In this document: piece after piece, positions 1 through 14,930 of the stretch | Position numbering within the stretch: position 1 is the first letter of the stretch | How the letters are laid out: each line of letters starts with the position of its first letter | Origin: Acanthaster planci | Lineage: Eukaryota > Echinodermata > Asteroidea > Valvatida > Acanthasteridae | Assembly (NCBI RefSeq): GCF_001949145.1 | Contig: NW_019091557.1 | Coordinates: 185,736 to 247,735, forward strand | Direction of reading: 5' to 3' | Length of the DNA stretch: 62,000 nt | Position numbers and translations under genes: made by a program | The notes under the pieces: generated by a model | The model's input: only the letters and a program-made list of their open reading frames with translations | Told to the model about the DNA's origin: nothing | The model's database searches: none

Positions 1-1053
1 CGTGAGTAGAGCCACATGCCACTGAACAATGAGCCTTTTCACTGTGTAATTCGAAGCGTGCAGAGCACACAGGACCACAAACCGAGAATTTGCGGTTTGG
101 TAGGTGGCCTTTGTGGTCAAGCGAGGCTGGAATTCTTGGAGTCGGCTTTCAAAAAAAATTCCCATCATCAAGGGGTTAATGAGCACAACGGAGCCTGACA
201 AAAATAATATGCTGAAATGCAAGGGTCGTGTCTTTTACAGCATTTTACAGTGGTTAAGTGCAGCTTTTTAATTTTATTGGCCAAGGTTGATTTTGTGGAA
301 TTTTCTGCAAGAGCAGTTGCATGTGGAAAGCTATTTTACCTTAAGGTGTTTTTTGAACCTGAAAGATAATTACTTGCTGAGAAGAGGCTGTCTAGAGTTT
401 TCTCTCAATTAGAGAGTTAATGGAGTGCTTGTAAAAGCTTCACTACGCCAATGTGTTTTGGTTCCCCCATCCCTCTTATGGTTGCTTCATGCTTAGCAGG
501 AAAGCAAACATGAATGTAAAATTGTGACGTCGGATCAAATATTCACACTGCCAATTTGCAAAAGTTGAACACATTTCACATTTCAACTCAAGCGAATTTG
601 CCCTCTGAAGAATGAAAGGACCTATGAGGCAGTAAATGGAATCAAGAATCATTCCCCCAGAAAGTCGGAGTGCATTTTTCTTTAATCTACTGACCTGACC
701 TAGCCTGTTCAGCTGGTTTGATGCTACAAATTCATCCTACATTTTAACAGATTTGCAGTCCTGAGTATATCCCAGTATAACAGTACCGCAGAAGATTGAA
801 AGTCCCATCTAACCACAAAATTAGCCCAACCGATATATGTGTCAGTCTGCGTGGACAGTAACAGAGAGGTTTATTGGTAGCATCAGATGCCAGTGTAATG
901 ATTCCATATCATCTCAAAATTATTTCTGTTACAAAAGACGGCAGGGCTGGACATTTGCATCGCAACTAAAAATCTGATGAAATATGGTTGGGTTTGAGCT
1001 CCTTCGTGTGCAGTTTGTACTCACCTACCTGTTTTGGTTTGTCTCCAATTCAG
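1..1053 (+). other. Intron of SEC61A (3' part; upstream exons lie outside the window)
   Basis: No exon was found here. The segment is AT-rich without a long open frame and ends in a good acceptor (pyrimidines, then CAG at 1051-1053). The missing upstream exons would encode roughly the first 306 residues of the roughly 476-residue Sec61 alpha protein. No repeat was recognised in this stretch. Confidence 0.75.
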
Positions 1054-5558
<4,505 letters not shown>

Positions 5559-6915
5559 ATGATCACATTCGATTCTTCTTAACTACTGGATTCCTTTTTC
5601 TTTTTTTTTCTTTTTTTTTTTAATGGTGAAATGAACTGACAACAGTTTCAGCATTTAGACGGGGCTTTGGTTTAAAATACAAGTGTAGTGACATCGTTGC
5701 TCTTAACTGGCATCTTGGCTTTAACAGTAGTGTCAGAGGTGGGATAAGGGTGGATGAACATAAGTCCACCATCTGATGGTAAGAACAGCTATAAAACCTG
5801 ACATTGTTTGGCCCTCCCAAAAATGTTTATCCTTTCTTGAACTTAACTAAAATGTTCCTTGTTGTCTCTACACCATTTCCTTCATTTCTTGTGCTGAGTT
5901 TCAGTTCTCCCTCTCATTAGAACTGTTTGACTAGTGAATGAAAAAATCAGAAGTCTTGGTTTAGGGGATTCCTTTTATGTTTTACTAAGTAACTGCTTTT
6001 CTGTTATTCATCGCAGGTAGAGTCACTAATGTGTCAACTTTTAAAGAAAAATTTTGTTCAGAAAATGATTTTTGTCTTTAATGTACTGTATCTTGGACGT
6101 GTTCTTTTACATGTTTTGAGTTTAGTTCTTTCAAATTCCCCTATTTATGAAGTTACAGCCACAGGATATCTGTCTCACCTGCCATTTACATATATGTCGT
6201 TTGTCAGTGAGTTCATTCGCTTCTTTTGTCTGATCTATCTGGAATCTCTTATTTCTGATCAAATCATTGAGCTTGTCGGTTCGCTGATTGCTAAAAGCCA
6301 CGGAAGTGCACAGAGTTTCGTCACTGTATGCAAGTTGTGTTGTTGTATACCAGGGTTGATGATGTTTTCATATATCGCGTTGCAACCAATGGGTTTGGCG
6401 CGGGTATTTCGTATGATAAGCCAGCGAACGATGAACTAGCGTAGAATTAACCAAACTAAAAGAAAATGTACCCTTTGTACAAAAATTTAACCGAAATGCC
6501 TGTAAACTATTGTCCCATAAAGTCTTTTGTCAGCAACGAATTGATTTCAAGAACAGTGAGTTGAGTGGATCCAAGTATGTGTTGAAATTTACATTTTACA
6601 GTATGAGCTGGCCAGAAGAGGCGAGAAAGTGTCTGTGGTCTGTCAGTGTTAATGAATTTCATTAAAGGATTCTTTATTGAAAAAAAGAAAGAAAATTACT
6701 TGTAGCTTCTGAACTCGAGCTCGAATGAGATTTTCATGGGGGGATGCCACCATTGCACGGCGTGGCCACGGTGTTGAAGGCTGTTCATTGCACGAACCTT
6801 TTGTCATGAATTTCAGAAACAGTGCAAACATAGGCTTTTCCAGCCGTCGTCTACATATGCTTCACGCGCTTTGGGGAAGTCCAAGTTCATAATTTGGAAC
6901 CCTTCCAGGAATAAA
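5559..6915 (+). other. Probable SEC61A 3' UTR with candidate poly(A) signals
   Basis: The AT-rich sequence after the stop begins with a T-rich tract (5590-5621). Candidate polyadenylation signals on the + strand are ATTAAA at 6661-6666 and AATAAA at 6910-6915. A later AATAAA lies at 7627-7632, inside probable repeat-rich intergenic DNA. The open frame at 6029-6439 (136 codons) lies inside this UTR, has no recognisable homology and is not called as a gene. Which signal is used is not decidable here. Confidence 0.5.
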
Positions 6916-7317
6916 ACTGGAGAGGACCGGAAAAAATATCCTGTGTCTCTGGACATCTCGTGTGATTTTTTATAACAGTAATTCTAGTTTATACAAACAA
7001 AACCGTTAGCAAATACGTGTGCTTCCTTTCAGTAGTCATACGAGACGGTTTCTGTGATTATGATCAGTTGTCGAATACACACAGTTTTATTTTGGAGGGA
7101 AATTATAGTAGCACTTGAGACGGAAAAGGAGGATATTTTGTGTGATTGAGGATTTATTCCCCTCTATTAGACATATGATGATATTGTGTCAATCTAGGCA
7201 TGGAAACTTGTAAATGTGTCCGTCTCCTTACAGAGCGTGCAAAAAAGCAGACGGCAAAATTTCTGTTGCTACTGAAGCTTTGAACCAGGATTCGTGACAT
7301 GTACTTCTACAAGTTTC

Positions 7318-7580
7318 CATGTTTTCCTGGACAACTGAGGGCGCTGTTGGTGCGATGTCATGGCAGACTATAATTCAAAATTAATGGTGAACCTAGAATT
7401 TACCCATTGAAAACATTCCTGAGAAAGGGGTTATTGCTTGTTTATTACTGAGTAAGAGAAGAGAAAACGTAGGCCAGTAAAATCTAAAACGAATGTAAAA
7501 GTTTCGTGTGCACAAACCAATACATCGAGGTTTTCTTCCCTGGGATGACATCACATTTTTACTCATGAATATGGAAAGAT
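7318..7580 (+). repeat. Dispersed repeat family A, copy 1
   Basis: It shares an ordered series of blocks with 24690-24990: TTTCCTGGACAACTGA, then GGCGCTGTTG, ACCTAGAAT, CAGAGAAAGGG-like, ACAAACCA and a closing ACATCACA..CTCATGAATATGGAAA. Intervening sequence is diverged. This marks an old interspersed element of at least about 260 bp. No terminal repeats or coding region were recognised. Confidence 0.7.
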
Positions 7581-7805
7581 CAGCCTTATAACTGGAAAGA
7601 CCGTAAAATAACCTTGGGGACAGTGAAATAAATTTGAAAAGACGTTAACGGAGACACAAATGTGCGGGGTGAAGTTTGCACTAAAATTGTTCCACCGCAT
7701 TTGCCCTTTATTAAGGTTAATGTTGAACCTGAAATTATAAGGGGAAGGTGGGGGCCGGGACAGGGTGCTATTTTAGCTGTTTGTTACGAGTGTAGCCTTG
7801 ACTGC

Positions 7806-7960
7806 AAAAAACAACAAAACCGCATGTCTGATTGAGTTCAAACTTCATCTCTGTAATGATAAGGAGTGTCTTTACATGCATGCCAAATTTAAAAGAAATC
7901 GAGCGCGACACGCTTAAAGTAGGCCTAGTGGACACCATTAATTTTTTTTGTCGTAATTTC
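7806..7960 (+). repeat. Dispersed repeat family B, copy 1
   Basis: It matches 11944-12060. Shared blocks in order are AACAACAAAAC, ATGTCTGATTGAGTTCAAAC (C and T variants in the other copy), GTAATGATAAG, GTGTCT and ATGCA, then a GACAC-containing segment. It lies just downstream of a family A copy, so the two could be parts of one larger degraded element. Confidence 0.6.
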
Positions 7961-9385
7961 ACAAGACTGGCTGATTACGGTGTGTGATATTCCCTGCAAC
8001 TTACATTCTACTGACTTGTTTCACGTTTGAGTCAACTGCTTTGTGAAAAATCGAAAAAAACAAAAAACAGTGCATCATTATCAACACTTAAATCGAAGGT
8101 CTTGTAGTTTATCTTGCGTAAAATCTATGGATTGTTGGGCGTTCGTAGTACAAGCAAACATTAACGTCTGCAGGTCAGGGTAGGAAACAGGCACAACAGG
8201 TTCTCATTTTCCTAAAAAGAAGCGGTTTTCAACGGCTAGGAGTAATCAAATTTACCTTGGAACAATGCGCTTCCTCGACAATGGAGCATTGCGGATCAAT
8301 GGAAAAACTTCATCCCGGAACACAGAAGTCGATTCGTGTACGTCCGTAACGGCACTTTCATGTCAGTTCACACGTCGACGAATGTCTAAAACTCCATTCA
8401 TAGTTTGGCCATTAATAATTATAAGTAGAAAAGAATTATGCCTTAAAACAGGAGAGGATTAACGTGTGGAAATTGTACTTTTTGTTGACAAAAATCATCA
8501 TGCTCGAAAACAGCCGCCATATTGGCTCATACCATTATGCTCTAGGGCTGGTTTTGAATTCGCAAAGTTTTCCCGTTAAAAAAAACTAGATTTAAATAAG
8601 ATTCAACTTCACACTGATCCACTTCATTTTCTACCTTACGCCTAACACTCAGGTGTCTTTAATTTCAGTTCACAGTGCTTCTGGTGAATGTATGTCAGTA
8701 TATTTTTAGCTGCTTTCAGGTTTATCTGTTCATTAATGGAGACTCCTACAACGTCTGCAAACATGCATACATGTACATGCATAAGAAAATTGGCGCCTGT
8801 TAAAGGATGTGACGTGGAAGTGAAATTTACTCTATTACGATTGGCCGACCATCGTAAACAAAGAGAACAAAATTTTTGTTTTCTCGAAAACTACAGCATT
8901 CTGGGTGGAAACATTTTACAGACTGGTTGAGACTGTCATGTACTTTCTTTCAAGTGAGATATTTCAGGATTATACGGTAGTCCGATTTTCGGGATTTTAC
9001 CAATGGTGTACACCACCTTTGAGGTAGCCCAAAGTAACCCGGCTCTTTGAGGGTTAAGGGTTAAAGATTAAACATGCAGCGAAACTACAGCTCAACTTGT
9101 TTTCACACAACTTACTGTGTGCTACAAAAATGATGAAATAAGATGTTCAAATACTTCTCTTCATTAGAAGTGACAAGAAGGTGGTAGTCTTTCTGTTCTT
9201 AGAAAATCCTTCCATCGATACTTTTTGCAGAGCGCTCTCTCGTTTGCTTTTGTCAGACAAGGCACTCTTTATCAAATAAGAATAAGAAAAAGTACAACAT
9301 TGTCCTTCAAACATAACAAAGACAGGCTGCTTAACATAAACAAGTAAAGAGCAGAACTAACTCCAAGAACACGTTGAAAAGTGTG

Positions 9386-9476
9386 ATATATTTGTACACA
9401 GAACAATGGAGACACGGTTCCGCCTTTGATGGCATCACGCTTTTCTCATGAATATGGAAATTGTCAGTATCAAAAC
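9386..9476 (+). repeat. Dispersed repeat family A, copy 3 (3' part only)
   Basis: It contains TTTGTACACAGAACAAT and then GATGGCATCACGCTTTTCTC followed by ATGAATATGGAAA, as in the 3' portions of the copies at 7318 and 24690. The segment just after it (GTCAGTATCAAAACC) resembles the copy at 24990-25006. Confidence 0.55.
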
Positions 9477-10019
9477 CAAAATGCTGAAGTTTCTGCTGCT
9501 TCAGAGGAGGTTGGAATTTATAGCAACGCGGCAAGAAACATTTCATGTCTCCTTGAAAGAAAAACTCAGTTTTTATGGCGGATCAGCACTGCTTCAGCCG
9601 TGTGTCTCTTCACGAGTCGTATAGCCTACTTGAATTTTGAGAGTAGGTATACTTTTGTTGAAACTAACTCGCTTTGAAAAAGGAAAATGGTGTTCTTTCT
9701 TCATTTCGAAATTATGCTTGCAGAATTTTCCCTTTTTATACAATTTGTCCGTAATATTAGATCTGATAGATTAGTATACTTCGCTCATCGAATCGAAGTC
9801 CCTGTAGATAGACGACGACATTGTATTCCTTCCAAAATGGGCCTAAAAGTCATCTCTCAACCACCAACATTTTCAAAAGGGTAAAGAACCTCTGGTATTT
9901 CTGCTCGTCCGATTCATCCTGTGTCTTCGCTTCTGGCTTGCAGATAATATAACATGAAATTTAAAACAAAAAGTCACCTTCAACACTGCGAACGGAAGAG
10001 GAAAAATGTCAGGGCGTAG

Positions 10020-10340
10020 CGAGGAGCGAATCCGCCGTGGGCACGACATTTCCCTCGGCAATCAGGCCGCAACACTCGCCATCTGCAAACACAGGCTTTG
10101 TGTGCCCCTAACTGGCATCGCATGGGTGGGATGTTGGGAATCAACCGAGTCCCTGTTCTCTATTTTCTGATGCCACGTGTTCCCAATCAGCTCAGTTCCC
10201 AATGCCGGCCCCCGAGAGCCATTACCGCACCTTGTGCTCATTAATGCGCACTTCCCTTGGCTATAGCGGTTGCAATGGTGTTAGAAGCTAGCGGCTAGGA
10301 GACGTAACGGCGGTGCCACCGACCTTTGTCACCCTTCCCA
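10020..10340. promoter_or_regulatory. GC- and CpG-richer patch in AT-rich intergenic DNA, candidate regulatory element
   Basis: The base composition switches sharply to GC-rich for about 320 bp and back to AT-rich. No frame is coding-like. It contains the E-box CACGTG (within GCCACGTGTTCC, near 10172) and CATTAATGCG. It may be a conserved non-coding element of the GATA gene, but no conservation can be seen from one sequence. Confidence 0.3.
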
Positions 10341-13084
10341 CGTAACCTGCTACAGCCAAGTTTTATTAAAAGATTTTTTTCAACCTGCTGACAGAAGAAT
10401 CCACCTTTATTATTCAGATCTTCACTATCCAATTATTACTCGATTTTTATTCTCTAGCACTTTATAAATACAAACGCAGCGGTTTACTTTTATAATCATT
10501 TTTACCAAGTCAAATCTAAGCGTTTCATGTTAAATGCCAGTCCTTTAACAGTAGGCCTAAGTCAAATCAATATCAAAGATCACGCCTTCCCCCAAGCGGT
10601 CAAGGAAATCCAACAACATTTATGATAGTGACTGTCTTCACAACTGTACATTCACGTGAAATTGACCTCAACACACGCCCGAGACATTAAAGGACAAATT
10701 GGTAAAGAATCCGTCCGAAAAAAGTACGTAGGGTGTCGATACCGGATATAAACTTTCACCTCTACAAATTAAAGTTAAGGAGTTCCTATCTGACAGTTAA
10801 GACAAATTATTTGTCTCTTTTCGACACGTGTTCACAACTACAAAGTATTTGTACAATACTTCTGGATGAATTTGGATGCAACCATAATCAGGAATTGTAA
10901 TTCGAGCGCCCTTACCAGAGGTGCCCAAGTTCATTCTCGTGTCAAAGCCAGGGTACGAGGAAAAAAGCCTTGATGACTTAGTCCTCAAAATGGCCGTATA
11001 TCTGAATTTGAAAGTTACTTTGCAAAATAGAAAAGGATTTATGAACCTATTAATGAAACTTAATGAAATGGAGTAATGCCCCATCTTTGTGTATGTAAGC
11101 ACGTCTGCCAGATACCAAGCAATAAGCGTTCATCGAGGCTCATGCACGCTTTTCAGGTTCATCGCTATCATGCAAGAATTTTCACAAGAAAATTTATGAC
11201 AAAAGTTACAACAGTAAAAACCAAGTAGTTTACTATATCGTGTCCTTACTAAGCAATAATAGGCCTAACCTTATGTTGGCTTTAACCCTAGTAGTCCTCA
11301 ATCCTCCGATTTCAGTAACCTATTTACAAGCTATAGGGTTAGGAATGGAGTTTGTATTTCTTGTGGAGAACGAATAATTTGATTGGAGTGTTGATGCCAT
11401 TTGCGTTTTGTACTGAATGACAAAGACGGCGCAGTGTATAGTGTAATTCGACCACCAGAATTAGAAGCCATTACTGCGGTGGCATAAGGCTCGTAGACAG
11501 GTGGTACGCGCGCGTTACTTGCCTCTTCGACCAATAGGGTGTCGTGATTTGCCAAATGTACGTGCGCGTCAAACTGAAGAATGTGCGTGCGAGTGCGGTG
11601 CCACCGCAGTTATGGCGTCTAATCGGATTCCTCCATAAAACCTTCTTCCATAGGCACTACGGCCACGTCTATTCCGGCGCTCAAGTCTCATTGAATTCCC
11701 TTGACCAAAAGGCAGGCGGAATCGGCCCCCTTCCCTCGACATTTTGTTTCGATGTCGCCGCGTTGCAATTTTTTCAGGAGTTGAGCTTTTACGAGTTTTT
11801 AGAGTAACTCTTTGCCGTCATTTTGACCTTTTTTTTTTACAAAAATCGAACAACCGTCCTCGCGCAACGCGCATTTTCCCAAAACTGTATACTTTTTCCA
11901 CTGCAGTGCTGAATCCATGCATGTAGCCATAAACTTGAAGTGACCATAACAACAAAACATAATGTCCGATTGAGTTTAAACTTCTCATTGGTAATGATAA
12001 GATGTGTCTGTGCATGCAAATGGCCCTAGACACGACAAGTTTCTGAAAAAAAGGAAGGCTTGACATAGCTGAGTTCTTAAGGCGGCGGAACCCCCCCCCC
12101 CAAAAAAACCAGCTGTGAGATGGGCGAAATAACCCGGTTCTTTTTACGGTTAATTCGTTTACGTCAGGACACGCCGTGCCTCTGAATTAGGAAATAGGCA
12201 TTGCTGAAAGGAAAAGGCGCCCTCGTGCGACTGAATTATTAGTTCGTGCCAAATCGAAAGCAGTGATATCATACTCGTTTTCTCGAAACTCTGTAGTCTT
12301 TATTGTATTACAACACAACAAACGCTTTTCGCCTGACTAATTTTTCAGTGAATTTTATGCAAATTTCAATTTGCAGCACATCTGACTTTAATTTTTGTTT
12401 GGAGAGTGTCTTTTCCTCCTTCCATGGTTTAAGAAGTCAGAGGGAAGATTGTATCCACTTGTAACATTCTATCCAACTAAATTTCCTTTTTAACAGTGAT
12501 AGTACGAACACATCGTTTTAAAACGTCGTCTTCAGGGGTATAGTCCAGACGTGCATCCATAATGCAAGCATAATTTTCTTGGCACCCCCCAGCAGCCATT
12601 ATCTGTAGTTTGATTATAGCCTGCTGGGATTCTTTGTATGTTGAGACTCTTGACTAGCGATCCTATAAGACACTCAAAATGAGAGGAAGGATATGCCGCC
12701 TAATCCGCCTCCACCAGAATTAAGCACCCCCTCATCGGTTGCAAAGAGCCGCATTAGTTGGAAGTGATTGTTGGTGGAGATGCGACTGTGACGCTTGTAT
12801 TTTCTAGTTGTTCATGAACCAGCGAAGTTCAGTTCCGACCAAAGGAGCCCCCGTTGCTAAAAATAGGTGAAAGCCTTCCATCTCTTGTCATAAGAATCGC
12901 GCAGCATCGCAACACCAGATGCATCCCGAAAGTCCACCACACTACGTCAACTCAAGTCCAAGGCAAACCGTCATCGCCTCTCCTTTGGTTTGGACCAAGC
13001 GCAATATCTTGTTCATCAACATGTACAGTTGTAGCAGATAGTGCGATTGTTGCTGTTTTGGGGGGCATATACCGATGCATAGAA
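10341..13084. other. Intergenic region, AT-rich
   Basis: There is no supported gene. It contains family B copy 2 and an 11-C homopolymer at 12091-12101. Short open frames (up to 102 codons) have no recognisable features. Confidence 0.55.
11944..12060 (+). repeat. Dispersed repeat family B, copy 2
   Basis: Shares AACAACAAAAC, ATGTCCGATTGAGTTTAAAC, GGTAATGATAAG, TGTGTCT and GCATGCAAAT with copy 1 at 7806-7960. It is diverged at about one base in six within the blocks. Confidence 0.6.
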
Positions 13085-13316
13085 TGCATTCCATGCCTGT
13101 TCTCCTACCGTCTTTCCCTCTGCTGTATCCACTGCGTACCTCTCCTCTCCTTTTTTTCTTAAATTTTATCTTTTTCCCTCTTTTCGTCTTCTTCTCTTTT
13201 TTTTTTTCGTCCCTTTCAATTCACCTCGATACCTTTCATTCTTCGTACTCCTCTTGCTTCTGCTCCACGCCTTGTTTCTCCTTACAACTTTCCTCCTTTT
13301 CTTCCAGTTTATTTTC
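13085..13316 (+). repeat. Long pyrimidine-rich (C+T) tract
   Basis: About 230 bp is almost purely T and C on the + strand, with short interruptions. It includes uninterrupted stretches of T/C of about 20 bases. It ends in TTCTTCCAG, which resembles a splice acceptor, but no coding exon follows. Such tracts are prone to triplex formation; this one is followed directly by a G-rich motif. Confidence 0.75.
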
Positions 13317-13339
13317 AGTGGCATAACCTGGCCCTTCTC

Positions 13340-13367
13340 GGGAGGGGAGGGGGGTGTGGGGTGGGGG
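13340..13367 (+). other. G-quadruplex-forming motif
   Basis: The + strand has five runs of 3-6 G separated by loops of 1-3 bases (GGGAGGGGAGGGGGG, TGT, GGGG, T, GGGGG). This satisfies the G3+N1-7 rule for an intramolecular quadruplex. It sits 24 bp after the pyrimidine tract. Confidence 0.8.
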
Positions 13368-14719
13368 AGCCAGAGGGGGTCAGGAGTTCCCACAGAGTTG
13401 CCCTCCTCTTTAATAATCCCTTGCCCATGCCGCAGATTTGTTTCATTACCGTAAATTCTTGTCATTTGCGTGCATGTTCGTGCGTGTCAGGACTCTTTCT
13501 CTTTAGCTGTTAATCTCAAATCCTCTTATCTCACAGGGCCCCTTTTCTTTTCACCCGCGTCCCTAAGGAATCCTCCATTATGGTCTATTTGGCAATGTTG
13601 AGAAGGGTTATCGGAGTTTATGTATAATATTTTGGTAAATTTATTTGTATTTCAAATGGACGTTTTATCCTTTTAAAATGTGGGTCTTAATTTACTGTTT
13701 TTGGTATTTTAACTGTAGCAAACGGAGAAATAGAAATTCGTAAATTAATTGAATTGAAACTTCAACTGTATCGGAACCATTTTTTTACCTTGTGTGGGCA
13801 GGCGTTACTGAGGAATGCCCATGTACCGGCCACTGTGGACCCATAGTTTCATACTAGCCCAAACTTCACAATTGTCCACCAATAAGTTTAATTCGTGACC
13901 GACGGGTGATCACGTTTAGAGTCATCGCACAGCTTGGGGTGCGTTGTTTTATCTTCCCTCTCCACGGTGAATGTCAAAGTTGAATAATGTCGGTGGCTTA
14001 ACTCACTTAGATTTCCTACAATTCTCTGAAATGAGAACAGGAAATGTCTTTAATGTTGTTAACTTTTGCCCGTGCACCCCGTTTTTGGGTGGGGTAGAAG
14101 GGGTAAACTGGGAACCGAGCAGCCATTTTTTTCTTTCATAAAAGAATCATCTCCCCGAAAGACAGGTGGTACAAACAACCAACAAAACAAAACAAAACAA
14201 AAGTGGCGACAGGTATCCATGGGACAACTCCCCCCCCCTTCCCCGTGGATACGCCAATCTGATATAGGGTGTCCTGAAAAGGAAGGCACCATTTCAGGAT
14301 GAATTGCTAAATGACACATTTTGATGTATTTGCGCTTCATTTCAAACTCGTTTTAACCTTTCTCATTTAATACCAGCAAAGCATGGTGCTTGTGTCACGT
14401 ATGCCGGATGCCAACATGCGCTTAGTTCGATTGGCGAAAGGACGTGTTATGCACTAGGTTTCATTAAAGACCCAAGCAGAATCTTGATGGTATCAAATGG
14501 AGGACGACACGACTTTTCAAATGAAGTACACATTGCAGGAAAATGTTGATCAGTTACTGAGTAATTTACCAGAAATTCTGCCCCCCCCCTTTAGCACATT
14601 TCCTAAGTTTCCCTTGAACTGATGGTAACGCCGGTATTATTATAGGCCAGTCTATAACAATGTGTGGATAATCATTTTACAGCGAAATAAAAAATAAACT
14701 GAGCTAAACGACATCTCAG

Positions 14720-14930
14720 CGGTCCCGCTGGTAACATGGATGGCAGGTGCGAGCCAGCCGGAGCGGCCAGCGTGCATCCAGACCGTGCCTTCGTCACCCC
14801 AACTCAACCATAATGCAGAGGGACTGCGCGCGGCTGGAGCCGGCAGCTTGCATCCTTGTGTCTCCCGGTGGAAACATGCGTGCTCACAAGCGCGTAGAGT
14901 TTGAAAGATCAAGAGAAGGCGGACGGGTTC
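14720..14930. promoter_or_regulatory. GC-rich intergenic patch with an internal 76-bp-spaced imperfect duplication
   Basis: A GC-rich island in AT-rich DNA. Positions 14756-14779 and 14832-14855 are imperfect direct repeats (19 of 24 match), both containing GGAGC..GGC/CAGC and ending TGCATCC. No coding frame is convincing. It may be a regulatory element or repeat remnant. Confidence 0.3.

Larger units (their letters stand above)
6916..10019. other. Intergenic region between SEC61A and GATA, left part
   Basis: Apart from the family A and B repeat copies noted separately, this is AT-rich DNA with no supported gene. Short open frames of 60-83 codons show no recognisable domain. CATACATGTACATGCAT occurs at about 8764-8780. 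Confidence 0.6.

Noticed and set aside
1-7. GTGAGT splice-donor-like sequence at the window edge, possibly the end of the preceding SEC61A exon
   Set aside because: The next exon starts in phase 0 after a residue that is Gln in known Sec61 alpha, so the preceding exon should end in A or G; base 1 is C.
6029-6439. 136-codon hydrophobic open frame downstream of SEC61A
   Set aside because: It lies in the probable 3' UTR, has no recognisable domain, and AT-rich T-heavy sequence produces hydrophobic frames by chance.
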